From contig JAQVVM010000002.1 of NCBI GenBank assembly GCA_028698995.1, positions 1 through 64,000 on the forward strand: DNA of 64,000 nucleotides. Reading direction: 5' to 3'. Positions within the stretch are counted from its first letter, which is position 1. Each line of letters opens with the position of its first letter. Below are positions 47,073 to 55,339 of the stretch, in pieces. The position numbers and the translations under genes were made by a program. The notes under the pieces were generated by a model. The model ran no database searches. It saw only the letters and a list, made by a program, of their open reading frames with translations, and was not told the origin of the DNA. Source of the stretch: Bacteroidales bacterium (GTDB taxonomy: Bacteria; Bacteroidota; Bacteroidia; Bacteroidales; PXBB01).

Positions 47073-48878
47073 ATGAATTTAATTGAAAAAATTTTAGCAT
47101 CTCATACAAACAGAGATGCTGTAAGTGCCGGTGAAATTGTAGATATCCTTATTGATGCACGTGTAGCACGTGACTTCGGAGGTGCCAATGTGGTAAAAAA
47201 TATTGTAAACAACGGACTTACTGTGAACGATCCTAAACGCACTTTTTTTACTTTTGACTGCAATCCTACAGGCTCAGACCAGAAATATGCTGCCAATCAG
47301 CAATATTGCCGTTTGTTTGCACGTGAAAATGGAATTAAAATATATGATATTGATGCCGGTATAGGAACACATCTTGCTATTGATGAAGGTATCGCTTGGC
47401 CGGGGAGCACATTTGTTTCAACTGATTCTCATGCGAATATTCTAGGAGCTATTTGTGCTTTTGGACAAGGCATGGGTGATCAGGATATTGCTGCTGCATG
47501 GGCAAAAGGTTCTTTATGGTTCAAAGTACCTCCTTCAATAAAATTAAATTTCAAAGGAGAACTGCCAAAAAATATATCAGCTAAAGATTTTACGCTTAAT
47601 ATGCTCAATATTTTCGGTGCCAATAAGCTTTTAGGTTATTCTGTTGAATTTTATGGTGATTGTATTGATAAACTGACCTTAGATGAACGAATTACCATAG
47701 CTTCTATGGCTACAGAAATGGGTGCAATTATATTTTTATTTCCACCGAATAAACCAATTAATGATTATTGTGAGGAAAAATCAGGGCGCAAAATTGAATT
47801 GCTTCAAGCTGATGATAATGCACATTATGAAGATATCAAAGAAATTGATGTTACCAAATTTGTTCCCATGCTTTCCTTACCCGGAAAACCTCATGACAAT
47901 GCCAGTGTTGAAAAAGAATTTGGTAAAAAGATAGATTCAGCATTTATTGGAAGTTGCACCAACGGTAGGATTGAAGACTTACGTGTTGCAGCTTCTGTTC
48001 TTAAAGGAAGAAAGGTAGCTCCAGGAGTTGTTTTAAAAATTGTTCCATCTACCGATAGTATCTGGAAACAAGCAATGGACGAAGGTCTCATAAATATTTT
48101 TAAAGATGCCGGTGCAATGGTTTCCAATGCAGGTTGTGCAGGTTGCGCAGCAGGGCAGGTAGGACAAAACGGGCCTAAGGAAGTAACTTTAAGCACAGGT
48201 AATAGAAATTTTGAAGGAAAACAAGGCAGCGGTTTTGTGTATTTAGCAGCACCTGCAATAGTTGCTGCATCAGCCGTGGCAGGGTACATTACAACCCCTG
48301 ATAATATTCCCAATATTCCTAAAAAATTTGAAAAAAGTGAAGTTTCTTCATTTAAGGCCGGTGTTAAAAAGGAAGTTAAAAAAGATAAACCACTGATTGT
48401 AGAGGGTAGGGTATGGGTTATTCTTAAAGATAATATTGATACGGACATGATTTTCCACAACCGCTATCTCACGATCACTGATATCAATGAGATGGGACAA
48501 TACGCATTTGATAATCTTAAAGGTTATGAAGATTTTGCTAAAAAAGCCAAACCAAACGATATTATAATAACGAGCAAAAACTTTGGTGCTGGAAGCTCCC
48601 GTCAGCAAGCTGTTGATTGTTTTATTTCATTGGGTGTCTCTTGTATTATTGCTGAGTCCTATGGCGCAATATACGAACGAAATGCCATTAATGCTGCTTT
48701 CCCAATACTTTCTTACAAAAGTGGGCTACTCGAAGAAATTGAAATTAAAGATGGAGATTTGATTAGGGTTGATATGGCTGAAGGCATCATTACAAATTTA
48801 AAGAACAATAAAACCGGAAAAATAAACAAGTTTACTGAAGTTCAAATAGAAATTTATAAAAATGGTGGACTTCTTTAA
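47073..48878 (+). CDS. Fused aconitase/isopropylmalate dehydratase-family enzyme (first of two)
   Basis: 601 residues, a LeuC-type large subunit (1 to about 420) fused to a LeuD-type swivel domain (about 440-601). The [4Fe-4S] ligands are Cys of GSCTNGR (about 294) and the two Cys of AGCAGCAAGQ (about 350). STDSHANILGA carries the substrate-binding Ser/His. In the swivel domain NIDTDMIFHNRYLTITD occupies the substrate-selecting loop (YLRT in archaeal homoaconitases, YLVY in isopropylmalate isomerase) and FGAGSSRQQA is the conserved active-site Ser-Arg loop. It should interconvert a hydroxy-tricarboxylate such as citrate or isocitrate. It shares a probable operon with a second, divergent copy 116 bp downstream. 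Confidence 0.87.
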   Translation: MNLIEKILASHTNRDAVSAGEIVDILIDARVARDFGGANVVKNIVNNGLTVNDPKRTFFTFDCNPTGSDQKYAANQQYCRLFARENGIKIYDIDAGIGTHLAIDEGIAWPGSTFVSTDSHANILGAICAFGQGMGDQDIAAAWAKGSLWFKVPPSIKLNFKGELPKNISAKDFTLNMLNIFGANKLLGYSVEFYGDCIDKLTLDERITIASMATEMGAIIFLFPPNKPINDYCEEKSGRKIELLQADDNAHYEDIKEIDVTKFVPMLSLPGKPHDNASVEKEFGKKIDSAFIGSCTNGRIEDLRVAASVLKGRKVAPGVVLKIVPSTDSIWKQAMDEGLINIFKDAGAMVSNAGCAGCAAGQVGQNGPKEVTLSTGNRNFEGKQGSGFVYLAAPAIVAASAVAGYITTPDNIPNIPKKFEKSEVSSFKAGVKKEVKKDKPLIVEGRVWVILKDNIDTDMIFHNRYLTITDINEMGQYAFDNLKGYEDFAKKAKPNDIIITSKNFGAGSSRQQAVDCFISLGVSCIIAESYGAIYERNAINAAFPILSYKSGLLEEIEIKDGDLIRVDMAEGIITNLKNNKTGKINKFTEVQIEIYKNGGLL

Positions 48879-48994
48879 TATCAGGTATTTTAAGGTTAAA
48901 TGTAGAAGGTGATAATAATCAAAAATAAATTAATTCATTAACCATTAATAAGAAGTAAAGTAATAAAATTTAAATTCATAAAAAAATAATAAAC

Positions 48995-50770
48995 ATGGGT
49001 AAAACATTTGCAGAGAAAATATTTGGAGCACCAACCGGTGCCATTGTTTTCAAAAAACCTGATATCGTTCTCACACACGATAATACGGAGAGCATCCGTA
49101 AAACATTTCAAAAAATGGGTGGGGAGAAAGTATTTTCAGTTGAGCAGCTGCTCATAACACTTGATCATAATGCTCCGCCAACAGATGCCAAGCTGGCTAA
49201 TGACTATTTTTCAATTCGTAATTTTGCACGCGAACAGGGCATTACAAAATTTCATGATGCAGGTGATGGCATTTGCCACCAGATAATGTCTGAATATGCA
49301 CGTCCGGGTATGCTCATTGTTGGCAGTGATAGTCACACTTGTACAGCAGGAGCTTTCAATGCTATGGCAGCAGGAATTGATAGAACTGAATCAGCAGGCT
49401 TGTGGAAAAAAGGTGAAACCTGGTTCCGTGTACCCGAATCCCTAAAAATTACACTCAATGGCAGGCTTAATAAAGGGGTATATGCTAAAGACCTTAGTTT
49501 GTGGATAATTGGGAAAATAGGAACAGATGGTGCCAATTATATGTCTATTGAATTTCATGGTGAAGGCGTTAAAACATTGAGCATTTCTGAACGTATGACA
49601 CTTACCAATCTGGCTTCAGAAATGGGTGCTAAAAATGCAGTTTTCCCCTCAGATGAAGTTCTGTCTAAACATCTGGGCACAGCTATTACCAATGGTGTTT
49701 GGGCTGATGAGGATGCTGTTTATGAAAAAGAAATGCTGATAAATTTGAATGAGGTATTTCCTGTTGTTGCAGCACCTCATAGTCCTGAAAATGTGAAAGC
49801 AATTTCAGAAGTTCAGGGCACCAAGTTAAATCAAGGTGTCATTGGTACCTGTACAAACGGTCGTTTAGATGATATCAGAATTGCTGCTGAGATACTTGAG
49901 GGTAAGCAAATTGCAAAAGATTTCCAATTGCTTGTAATACCTGCTTCAAAGCACATCTATATGCAAGCCATAGAAATGGGATATATTTCCTCCCTTATGA
50001 AAGCAGGAGCTACCATTTTAGCCTCTTCATGCGGTCCTTGTCTGGGTACTGGACAAGGTATTCCTGCAGATGGCTTTACTGTTATTTCTACTGCTAACAG
50101 AAATTTTAAAGGACGTATGGGAAATAAAAACGCTTCGATTTATCTGGCAAGTCCTGCTACTGTTGCATATTCTGCAATTTATGCCGAAATAACGGATCCA
50201 CGTGGTATTAAAGCCGGAGAAGTTTTTAAAACTGAAGTTCAGGTTGCTGCAAGTGTTTCTGTCCCCAAAGGTGAAAACAGAAAAGATAAAGGTGTCTGGA
50301 ACTATTCAGATGCCGATAATCTGAATACAGATCAGATGTTCGCTGGAAATCTTACCTATTCTGTTTTAAGTTCTGACCCTGTAGCCATTATGCCCCATTT
50401 GTTTAAAGGCTTTGATGAGATTTTTGCAGAAAATGTAAAAGAAGGTGATATTATTATTGCCGGTGATAATTTTGGTTGTGGCAGTTCTCGTGAACATCCT
50501 GCTGTTGGCCTTGCCCATGCAGGTGTGAAAGCTGTTATCTGCAAATCCGTAAACAGAATATTTTATCGTTCATCCGTTAATCAAGGTTTGCCCATTTTGG
50601 TTGTTCCTGATGCTGTAAACAATTTCAAACAAGGCGATAAAACTCATGTGGATTTTTCCAAAGGGGAAATTATTATTAACGAGAAAATCTTCAAATTCGA
50701 ACCTTTGCCAGAGCAATTGGTTGCTGTATTTGAAGCTAAAGGCTTGGTGAATTATCTGAAAAATAATTAA
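48995..50770 (+). CDS. Fused aconitase/isopropylmalate dehydratase-family enzyme (second of two)
   Basis: 591 residues with the same LeuC-LeuD fusion but a clearly different sequence from the neighbour. Large-subunit motifs: LDHNAPPTD, VGSDSHTCTAGA, GTCTNGRLDD (cluster Cys) and ASSCGPCLGTGQG with the canonical CGPC pair. The swivel domain has NTDQMFAGNLTYSV at the specificity loop and FGCGSSREHPAVGL at the active site. This is nearer to the classical IPMI/homoaconitase pattern than the first copy. With the dehydrogenase it could carry citrate to 2-oxoglutarate; why two fused dehydratases are kept is not clear from sequence. No LeuA/LeuB or homocitrate synthase is in the window. Confidence 0.87.
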   Translation: MGKTFAEKIFGAPTGAIVFKKPDIVLTHDNTESIRKTFQKMGGEKVFSVEQLLITLDHNAPPTDAKLANDYFSIRNFAREQGITKFHDAGDGICHQIMSEYARPGMLIVGSDSHTCTAGAFNAMAAGIDRTESAGLWKKGETWFRVPESLKITLNGRLNKGVYAKDLSLWIIGKIGTDGANYMSIEFHGEGVKTLSISERMTLTNLASEMGAKNAVFPSDEVLSKHLGTAITNGVWADEDAVYEKEMLINLNEVFPVVAAPHSPENVKAISEVQGTKLNQGVIGTCTNGRLDDIRIAAEILEGKQIAKDFQLLVIPASKHIYMQAIEMGYISSLMKAGATILASSCGPCLGTGQGIPADGFTVISTANRNFKGRMGNKNASIYLASPATVAYSAIYAEITDPRGIKAGEVFKTEVQVAASVSVPKGENRKDKGVWNYSDADNLNTDQMFAGNLTYSVLSSDPVAIMPHLFKGFDEIFAENVKEGDIIIAGDNFGCGSSREHPAVGLAHAGVKAVICKSVNRIFYRSSVNQGLPILVVPDAVNNFKQGDKTHVDFSKGEIIINEKIFKFEPLPEQLVAVFEAKGLVNYLKNN

Positions 50771-50915
50771 TGCGGAAAAATTAAATCGTTTTATTGTTAT
50801 TTTTTTGCTGTTAAAATAAAACCATATTCCATTAGGGAAATGGTTCCACTTATTACAAAAAGTTTTTTATCAGTTTGATAACAATCTGATTTAAGATTTT
50901 TAAACGAATTTTTTA

Positions 50916-52052
50916 ATGACTGACTTGAATTATATTCTACAATTTATACAGGGAAAGAAAACACCTTTTTACCTGTATGATGTTGAAAAAATTCGCTCTA
51001 ACTGTAGTGCATTTAAGGCAATCCCATATCCAAACTTGTCTTTACATTACGCCAGCATGGCAAATTCTTCAAAGTATTTTTTGAAAATTATTTTAAAAGA
51101 GGGGCTGGGCATTTTTGTCAATTCACTGGAACATTTAAATATGGCAATCGAAACGGGTTTCAAAAAGGAATCTATTGTGTTTACAGCTTCATCTTTAGAA
51201 AAGGAAACCATGATTGAAGCACAGAAAAAGGCTATGTTTATACACCTTGATTCACTCAATCAACTTCAACTATGGACATCTCTTTTTCCAAATCAAAGAA
51301 TTGGGTTAAGGGTTAATTTAGTTGATGCATTTAATGAAGAAGCCGGTATTAAATCAGGTTTATTTATAGGTTCTAAAAGCCGTTTAGGAATTGATACCGA
51401 ATCATTAAAATTCATTGAGAACCCTGATATGATAAATGGTCTGCATATTTATGTAGGCACCAATATTTTAGATCAGGATTACTTTTTTGAATATTACGCT
51501 AAACTTATTGAAACTGCAGAACTTTTCAAAAATTTAGAGTATGTTGATTTTGGAGGAGGTTTTGGGATTGATAGCTCAATGAGTCAGGTTTTTGATACTG
51601 AAAATTTCAATAAAAGACTTTCTGAATTGGTTCACAATTTTACTCTTCACCGTGGCCGGAACATTAAGCTTATTCTTGAACCGGGAAGAATTATTGCCGG
51701 TGATGCAGGTTATTTTGTTTGCAAGGTTATTGATATTAAATATCGGAACGACAAACAGTTTATTGTCTCAAATGCCTCAGTTTCTCAGTTTCCCCGTCCA
51801 TTATTTTACTGTAATGAAGCTATACATCCGGTTTTTTTAGTTTCTGAACAATTAATTATTAAAGAACAATCAATTCAAAAATCAGCTATTGTTGGATGTT
51901 CTACATATTCAAGAGATTATCTTGCTGATGATGTGTTTTTACCAAATGCGCAGATAGGGGATTTTGTTGTTTTTACACAGGCCGGGGCTTACTGTGCTTC
52001 TTTATTTACAAAGTTTCTTGGATTTCATGAACCTGATGAATATTACATTTGA
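50916..52052 (+). CDS. Fold-III PLP-decarboxylase homologue lacking the PLP lysine
   Basis: 378 residues with the full barrel plus C-terminal layout of diaminopimelate/ornithine-type decarboxylases. GGG (213-215, DFGGGFGID), EPGR (255-258) and the C-terminal AGAY (356-359) are conserved. However the YAxKAN motif reads YASMAN, so the Schiff-base Lys is Met48. The ring-stacking His of HxGS reads Tyr179 (HIYVGTN), and the catalytic Cys of the CxSxD block aligns with Thr330 (CSTYSRD). The protein is probably a pseudoenzyme or works by different chemistry. Its TGA stop overlaps the TTG start of the GNAT-like gene, so translation is likely coupled. Candidate role: partner in a small modification pathway with the GNAT and radical SAM proteins. 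Confidence 0.8.
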   Translation: MTDLNYILQFIQGKKTPFYLYDVEKIRSNCSAFKAIPYPNLSLHYASMANSSKYFLKIILKEGLGIFVNSLEHLNMAIETGFKKESIVFTASSLEKETMIEAQKKAMFIHLDSLNQLQLWTSLFPNQRIGLRVNLVDAFNEEAGIKSGLFIGSKSRLGIDTESLKFIENPDMINGLHIYVGTNILDQDYFFEYYAKLIETAELFKNLEYVDFGGGFGIDSSMSQVFDTENFNKRLSELVHNFTLHRGRNIKLILEPGRIIAGDAGYFVCKVIDIKYRNDKQFIVSNASVSQFPRPLFYCNEAIHPVFLVSEQLIIKEQSIQKSAIVGCSTYSRDYLADDVFLPNAQIGDFVVFTQAGAYCASLFTKFLGFHEPDEYYI

Positions 52053-53155
52053 AAATAATACGTGCAGATACTGAAGAGCTTAAAAAAGCATTCGTTGCTT
52101 TAGATAATGTCATCTATAAAGACAATATCTTTTATCGTAAAACGGACAATGATGTGCTTGACATACTTCTTGCAGAAAACAGCTGTTTTAAGTTACATGC
52201 CACCATAATTCCCTGCCTTGCAATTGATGATGACACTGTTTTCGCCAGGTTCATACTAATTCTTGATTCTCATTTCAAAAACTACATTCAAATCGCTTTT
52301 TTTGAAGCATTACCCAATTTGATCAATATTGCATCGCTCATCGAAAAAACTGCTAAAAACTTTTTCCCTGAAACTCAACAGCTAATTATTGGTTTAAATG
52401 GTCATCTGAATTATGGTGCGGGAATTTTATTAAACCAGTTTAATAGGGTTCCTTTGTTTGGATTGAACTACAATCCTGAATATTATAAAAATTATTTCAA
52501 AGACTATAAATTGACAAAATTGTACTCGTATCGTTTTGAATCAAATGCCGACTATAAACATTCAGAAAGTTTTAAAGAACGACTTCTGTCGAAAAACATA
52601 AGTGTCAGGAAATTCAGAAAGGGAAATTTTAGAAAAGAGATTGAAATATATACATATCTGAACAACTTATGCTTTGAAAAGCACCTGTTTTGGACAAAAC
52701 GCACATCAGATGAAGATTACGAATTGTTTAAGTCTTTCAGGTTTTTAATTCGGGAGGAAAATTTTTTAATTGCTGAATGTGAAGGACTACCCATTGGATT
52801 TATTCTTTGGTTTCCTGATTTTAATGAGATGATTCATTCAAATCGCATGATGAAAGCTGATTCTTATTTACATTTTGATGTGCTTAGATATAGAATCTTC
52901 AATCCCATAAAAACATTCAGGTTAGCAGAAATAGGAGTTGTTCCTGAATTTCAAAGAAAAGGAATAGATTTCTTATTACTTAACGAGATGATGAAATACG
53001 TCAGAAAAAGGAATTATACGTTTGGCGAGGGAGGTTTTATTCTTGAAAATAATTCTGAAAGCAATTTGATGGCTCAAAGGTATATTGAGAGATTAACCCG
53101 TCAACAAACATTACCTTTCAGAGAATATGGTTTATTTATTAAGGAAATTAATTAA
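52049..53155 (+). CDS. GNAT-like acetyltransferase-fold protein
   Basis: 368 residues starting at TTG (52049), which overlaps the previous gene's stop by 3 nt; no ATG is nearby. The C-terminal half has a GNAT core: LIAECEGLPIGFILWF (beta-4 region) and AEIGVVPEFQRKGIDFLLLNEM, the acyl-CoA-binding QxxG loop. The N-terminal half resembles the N-terminal part of double-GNAT proteins, with PLFGLNYNPEYYKNYF. The acceptor is unknown. It sits between a PLP-less decarboxylase homologue and a radical SAM protein with no gaps, implying a common pathway. It could also be an aminoacyl-transferase-like protein of the same superfamily. Confidence 0.72.
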   Translation: MKIIRADTEELKKAFVALDNVIYKDNIFYRKTDNDVLDILLAENSCFKLHATIIPCLAIDDDTVFARFILILDSHFKNYIQIAFFEALPNLINIASLIEKTAKNFFPETQQLIIGLNGHLNYGAGILLNQFNRVPLFGLNYNPEYYKNYFKDYKLTKLYSYRFESNADYKHSESFKERLLSKNISVRKFRKGNFRKEIEIYTYLNNLCFEKHLFWTKRTSDEDYELFKSFRFLIREENFLIAECEGLPIGFILWFPDFNEMIHSNRMMKADSYLHFDVLRYRIFNPIKTFRLAEIGVVPEFQRKGIDFLLLNEMMKYVRKRNYTFGEGGFILENNSESNLMAQRYIERLTRQQTLPFREYGLFIKEIN

Positions 53156-53156
53156 A

Positions 53157-54308
53157 ATGGCTGACAACATCTATATAAGTGGGTTTTCAAAATTTCTGAT
53201 TGATGTAAGAATCATATTTTTACTTTTTAAAAAGTCGGTGAGCTATTTTGGTTTTATTAAGGGCATTAATTTCTTGATCAGCTATTTGCAAAATAAACAA
53301 TCCGCCTTAAAAGATACGCCCAATCGTTATATAAAAAATGGAAACAATATTTTAGCAGTTCCTGATTTGCCTCCTGTAAATACATCTCTATTTAATGATT
53401 ATCTGTTCAGGGATATGAAAATCCTGCTAGGTAAAGATAAAGCCATACCGTTATTTGTTATTTTCTGTATTACTTCAAAATGCCCGCATAGATGTTCTTA
53501 TTGTTATAATTCAGACATGCATGAAAAGTTTGAAAAAATTCCTTTGGATGTTATTTTAAAAACAATAAATGATTTAGTAAATAGCGGCATATCAAATATT
53601 TACCTTTCAGGGGGTGAACCCATGATGAGATGGGATGATGTTTTAAAGATTTTGGATACATACGGAAACAAATCGGTGCGCTTTTGGCTTCTTACAACCG
53701 GAGCCCTGACTTCAGTTGAAAAATTAAAATTACTGAAGAAAAAAGGATTGTCGGGCATTATGGTATCACTTGATTCTTATAATTCTGAATATGTAAATAA
53801 AATCAAAGGTAATACCCATGCATTCAATGATGCTCAAAGCGCCATCAAAGCTGCTGCAGGTATAGGTATGCCTGTAGCTGTTAACACTGTTTTCTCGAAA
53901 GAAATGCTTGATAAGAAAGAATTTGATAAGTTTGTTTCCTTTGCCGGAGAAATTGGGGTTTCATTTATTAATTGTTACACTCCAAAGTGCACTCAGGAAA
54001 CATTTTCAGTATTTGATTTTGACGACTATCAAAAATTAGCAGATTTAACAAAAGAAAATCAAAAGAAATGCTTAAGATTACCATTAACATATTCCCCTGA
54101 TGCATGGGAGTCGAAAAGGGGCTGCGTTGGAGGTAAATTGTTTTTGTATATTGACCCCGAAGGAAATATAAAGCCTTGTCCATTTGCCTCCCATATTTTT
54201 GGTAATATTCGTGAAAATAGTGTTAAAGACATTCTGTCAAAATCACAGGATGCAGAATATTTTCAGATGTGCGGCAGTATGGCACTTATTCAGAATAAAA
54301 TCACTTAA
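53157..54308 (+). CDS. Radical SAM/SPASM-like protein
   Basis: 383 residues from the ATG at 53157, chosen because it follows the upstream stop by 1 nt; an ATG at 53127 would overlap that gene by 29 nt. The radical SAM cluster motif is C109-C113-C116 (CPHRCSYC), with GGEP (YLSGGEPMMRW), a VSLDSYNSE strand and a C-terminal SPASM-like segment (GCVGGKLFLYIDPEGNIKPCPF, split here by reading) with Cys for an auxiliary cluster. Such proteins modify peptides or small metabolites. It is third in the overlapping cassette; no precursor peptide gene was seen within about 150 bp either side. Confidence 0.82.
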   Translation: MADNIYISGFSKFLIDVRIIFLLFKKSVSYFGFIKGINFLISYLQNKQSALKDTPNRYIKNGNNILAVPDLPPVNTSLFNDYLFRDMKILLGKDKAIPLFVIFCITSKCPHRCSYCYNSDMHEKFEKIPLDVILKTINDLVNSGISNIYLSGGEPMMRWDDVLKILDTYGNKSVRFWLLTTGALTSVEKLKLLKKKGLSGIMVSLDSYNSEYVNKIKGNTHAFNDAQSAIKAAAGIGMPVAVNTVFSKEMLDKKEFDKFVSFAGEIGVSFINCYTPKCTQETFSVFDFDDYQKLADLTKENQKKCLRLPLTYSPDAWESKRGCVGGKLFLYIDPEGNIKPCPFASHIFGNIRENSVKDILSKSQDAEYFQMCGSMALIQNKIT

Positions 54309-54312
54309 AAAG

Positions 54313-54341
54313 TTTGCTATTTAATTTATTTTGTATATTTG
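54313..54341 (+). promoter_or_regulatory. Promoter of the CheR/kinase block
   Basis: TTTG (54313-54316), 17 bp, TATATTTG (54334-54341): -33 and TAnnTTTG -7 elements, 70 nt before the cheR-like ATG. Confidence 0.5.
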
Positions 54342-54410
54342 TATTTTGGTTTAAATACAAGTTTTTTTGATTTTGTCTATTATGAACAACTTTAATGGAT
54401 CTTTTTACAA

Positions 54411-55235
54411 ATGCTGAATGAATTAATAAGTCATTTTGACAAACTGCTTTATGAAGCATATGGTTTAGATATTTCAAAATTTGATGAGAATTTTCTTTTA
54501 AAGTCACTTCAAAAAAGAATTGAAGAAACAAATTGTTTGGATGAGAATGATTATTATGAGCTTTTAATTAAAAAAAAAAAAGAAGCTGAGATATTTTACT
54601 TAAGCCTCAATAACAGTTTTACCGAATTCTTTCGCAATTCACTTACTTATGCTGTTTTAGAACATCTTATAATTCCAGATTTAATTCAAAAAAAAACAGC
54701 ATTAAATAGGAGAGAAATCCGAGTGTGGTCAGCAGCTTGTGCTTCAGGGCTTGAACCTTACGGAATTGCCATACTTATTAACGAAAATTTGGATAGTGAA
54801 ACTTCTAAGCTTAATTACAGAATTTTTGCAACTGACATTAATGAAGCTCAAATAAGTATTGCCAGAGAGGGTCAATATCAGATTAATGCTCTTGAAAACA
54901 TTAATTTGAAGCACCTTAATAAATGGTTTACAAAAAATAATGGTCTTTATAAAATTGATCAACTTCTCAAAAAACATATAGAATTTACAATCTTTGACCT
55001 TTTATCTAAACAGTATAGCAGCCCACCTTCAAGCATATTTGGAAATTTTGACATTGTAATTTGTGCGAATGTACTCTTTTATTATAAAGAAGAATATCAG
55101 GATATCATCATAAATAAAATTGAAAAATCACTTGCCCAGGACGGTTATATAGTTACAGGAGAAGCTGAGAGATATTTTTTAATAAATAAAAAATTTAAAG
55201 AAGTAGTTCCAATGTCAGGTATTTTCAAAAGTTAA
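54411..55235 (+). CDS. cheR: CheR-type protein-glutamate methyltransferase
   Basis: 274 residues. An N-terminal helical CheR domain (about 1-70) is followed by a SAM-binding Rossmann domain: VWSAACASGLEPYGIAI (about 104-120, canonical AASTGEEPYSIA), FATDIN (acidic residue for the ribose) and FDIVICANVLFYY (canonical RNVLIYF). It would methylate glutamates on a chemoreceptor or related signalling protein. No CheB, CheA or MCP gene is adjacent; instead two hybrid histidine kinases follow, the first with an MCP-like sensor, so it may serve a non-chemotaxis phosphorelay. Own promoter upstream. Confidence 0.85.
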   Translation: MLNELISHFDKLLYEAYGLDISKFDENFLLKSLQKRIEETNCLDENDYYELLIKKKKEAEIFYLSLNNSFTEFFRNSLTYAVLEHLIIPDLIQKKTALNRREIRVWSAACASGLEPYGIAILINENLDSETSKLNYRIFATDINEAQISIAREGQYQINALENINLKHLNKWFTKNNGLYKIDQLLKKHIEFTIFDLLSKQYSSPPSSIFGNFDIVICANVLFYYKEEYQDIIINKIEKSLAQDGYIVTGEAERYFLINKKFKEVVPMSGIFKS

Positions 55236-55339
55236 AATAAGATTTTCGATAAACTTATCTTTTTTATTTGATATGCTGCTTAAGTGGATTAAATAAACCG
55301 GAGCACTTGAAATTTCAAAAATTAATAAATTATTATATT

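Noticed and set aside
47891-48460. 189-codon minus-strand open frame
   Set aside because: Antisense to the first fused aconitase-type gene, with no recognisable motif; a codon-bias shadow.
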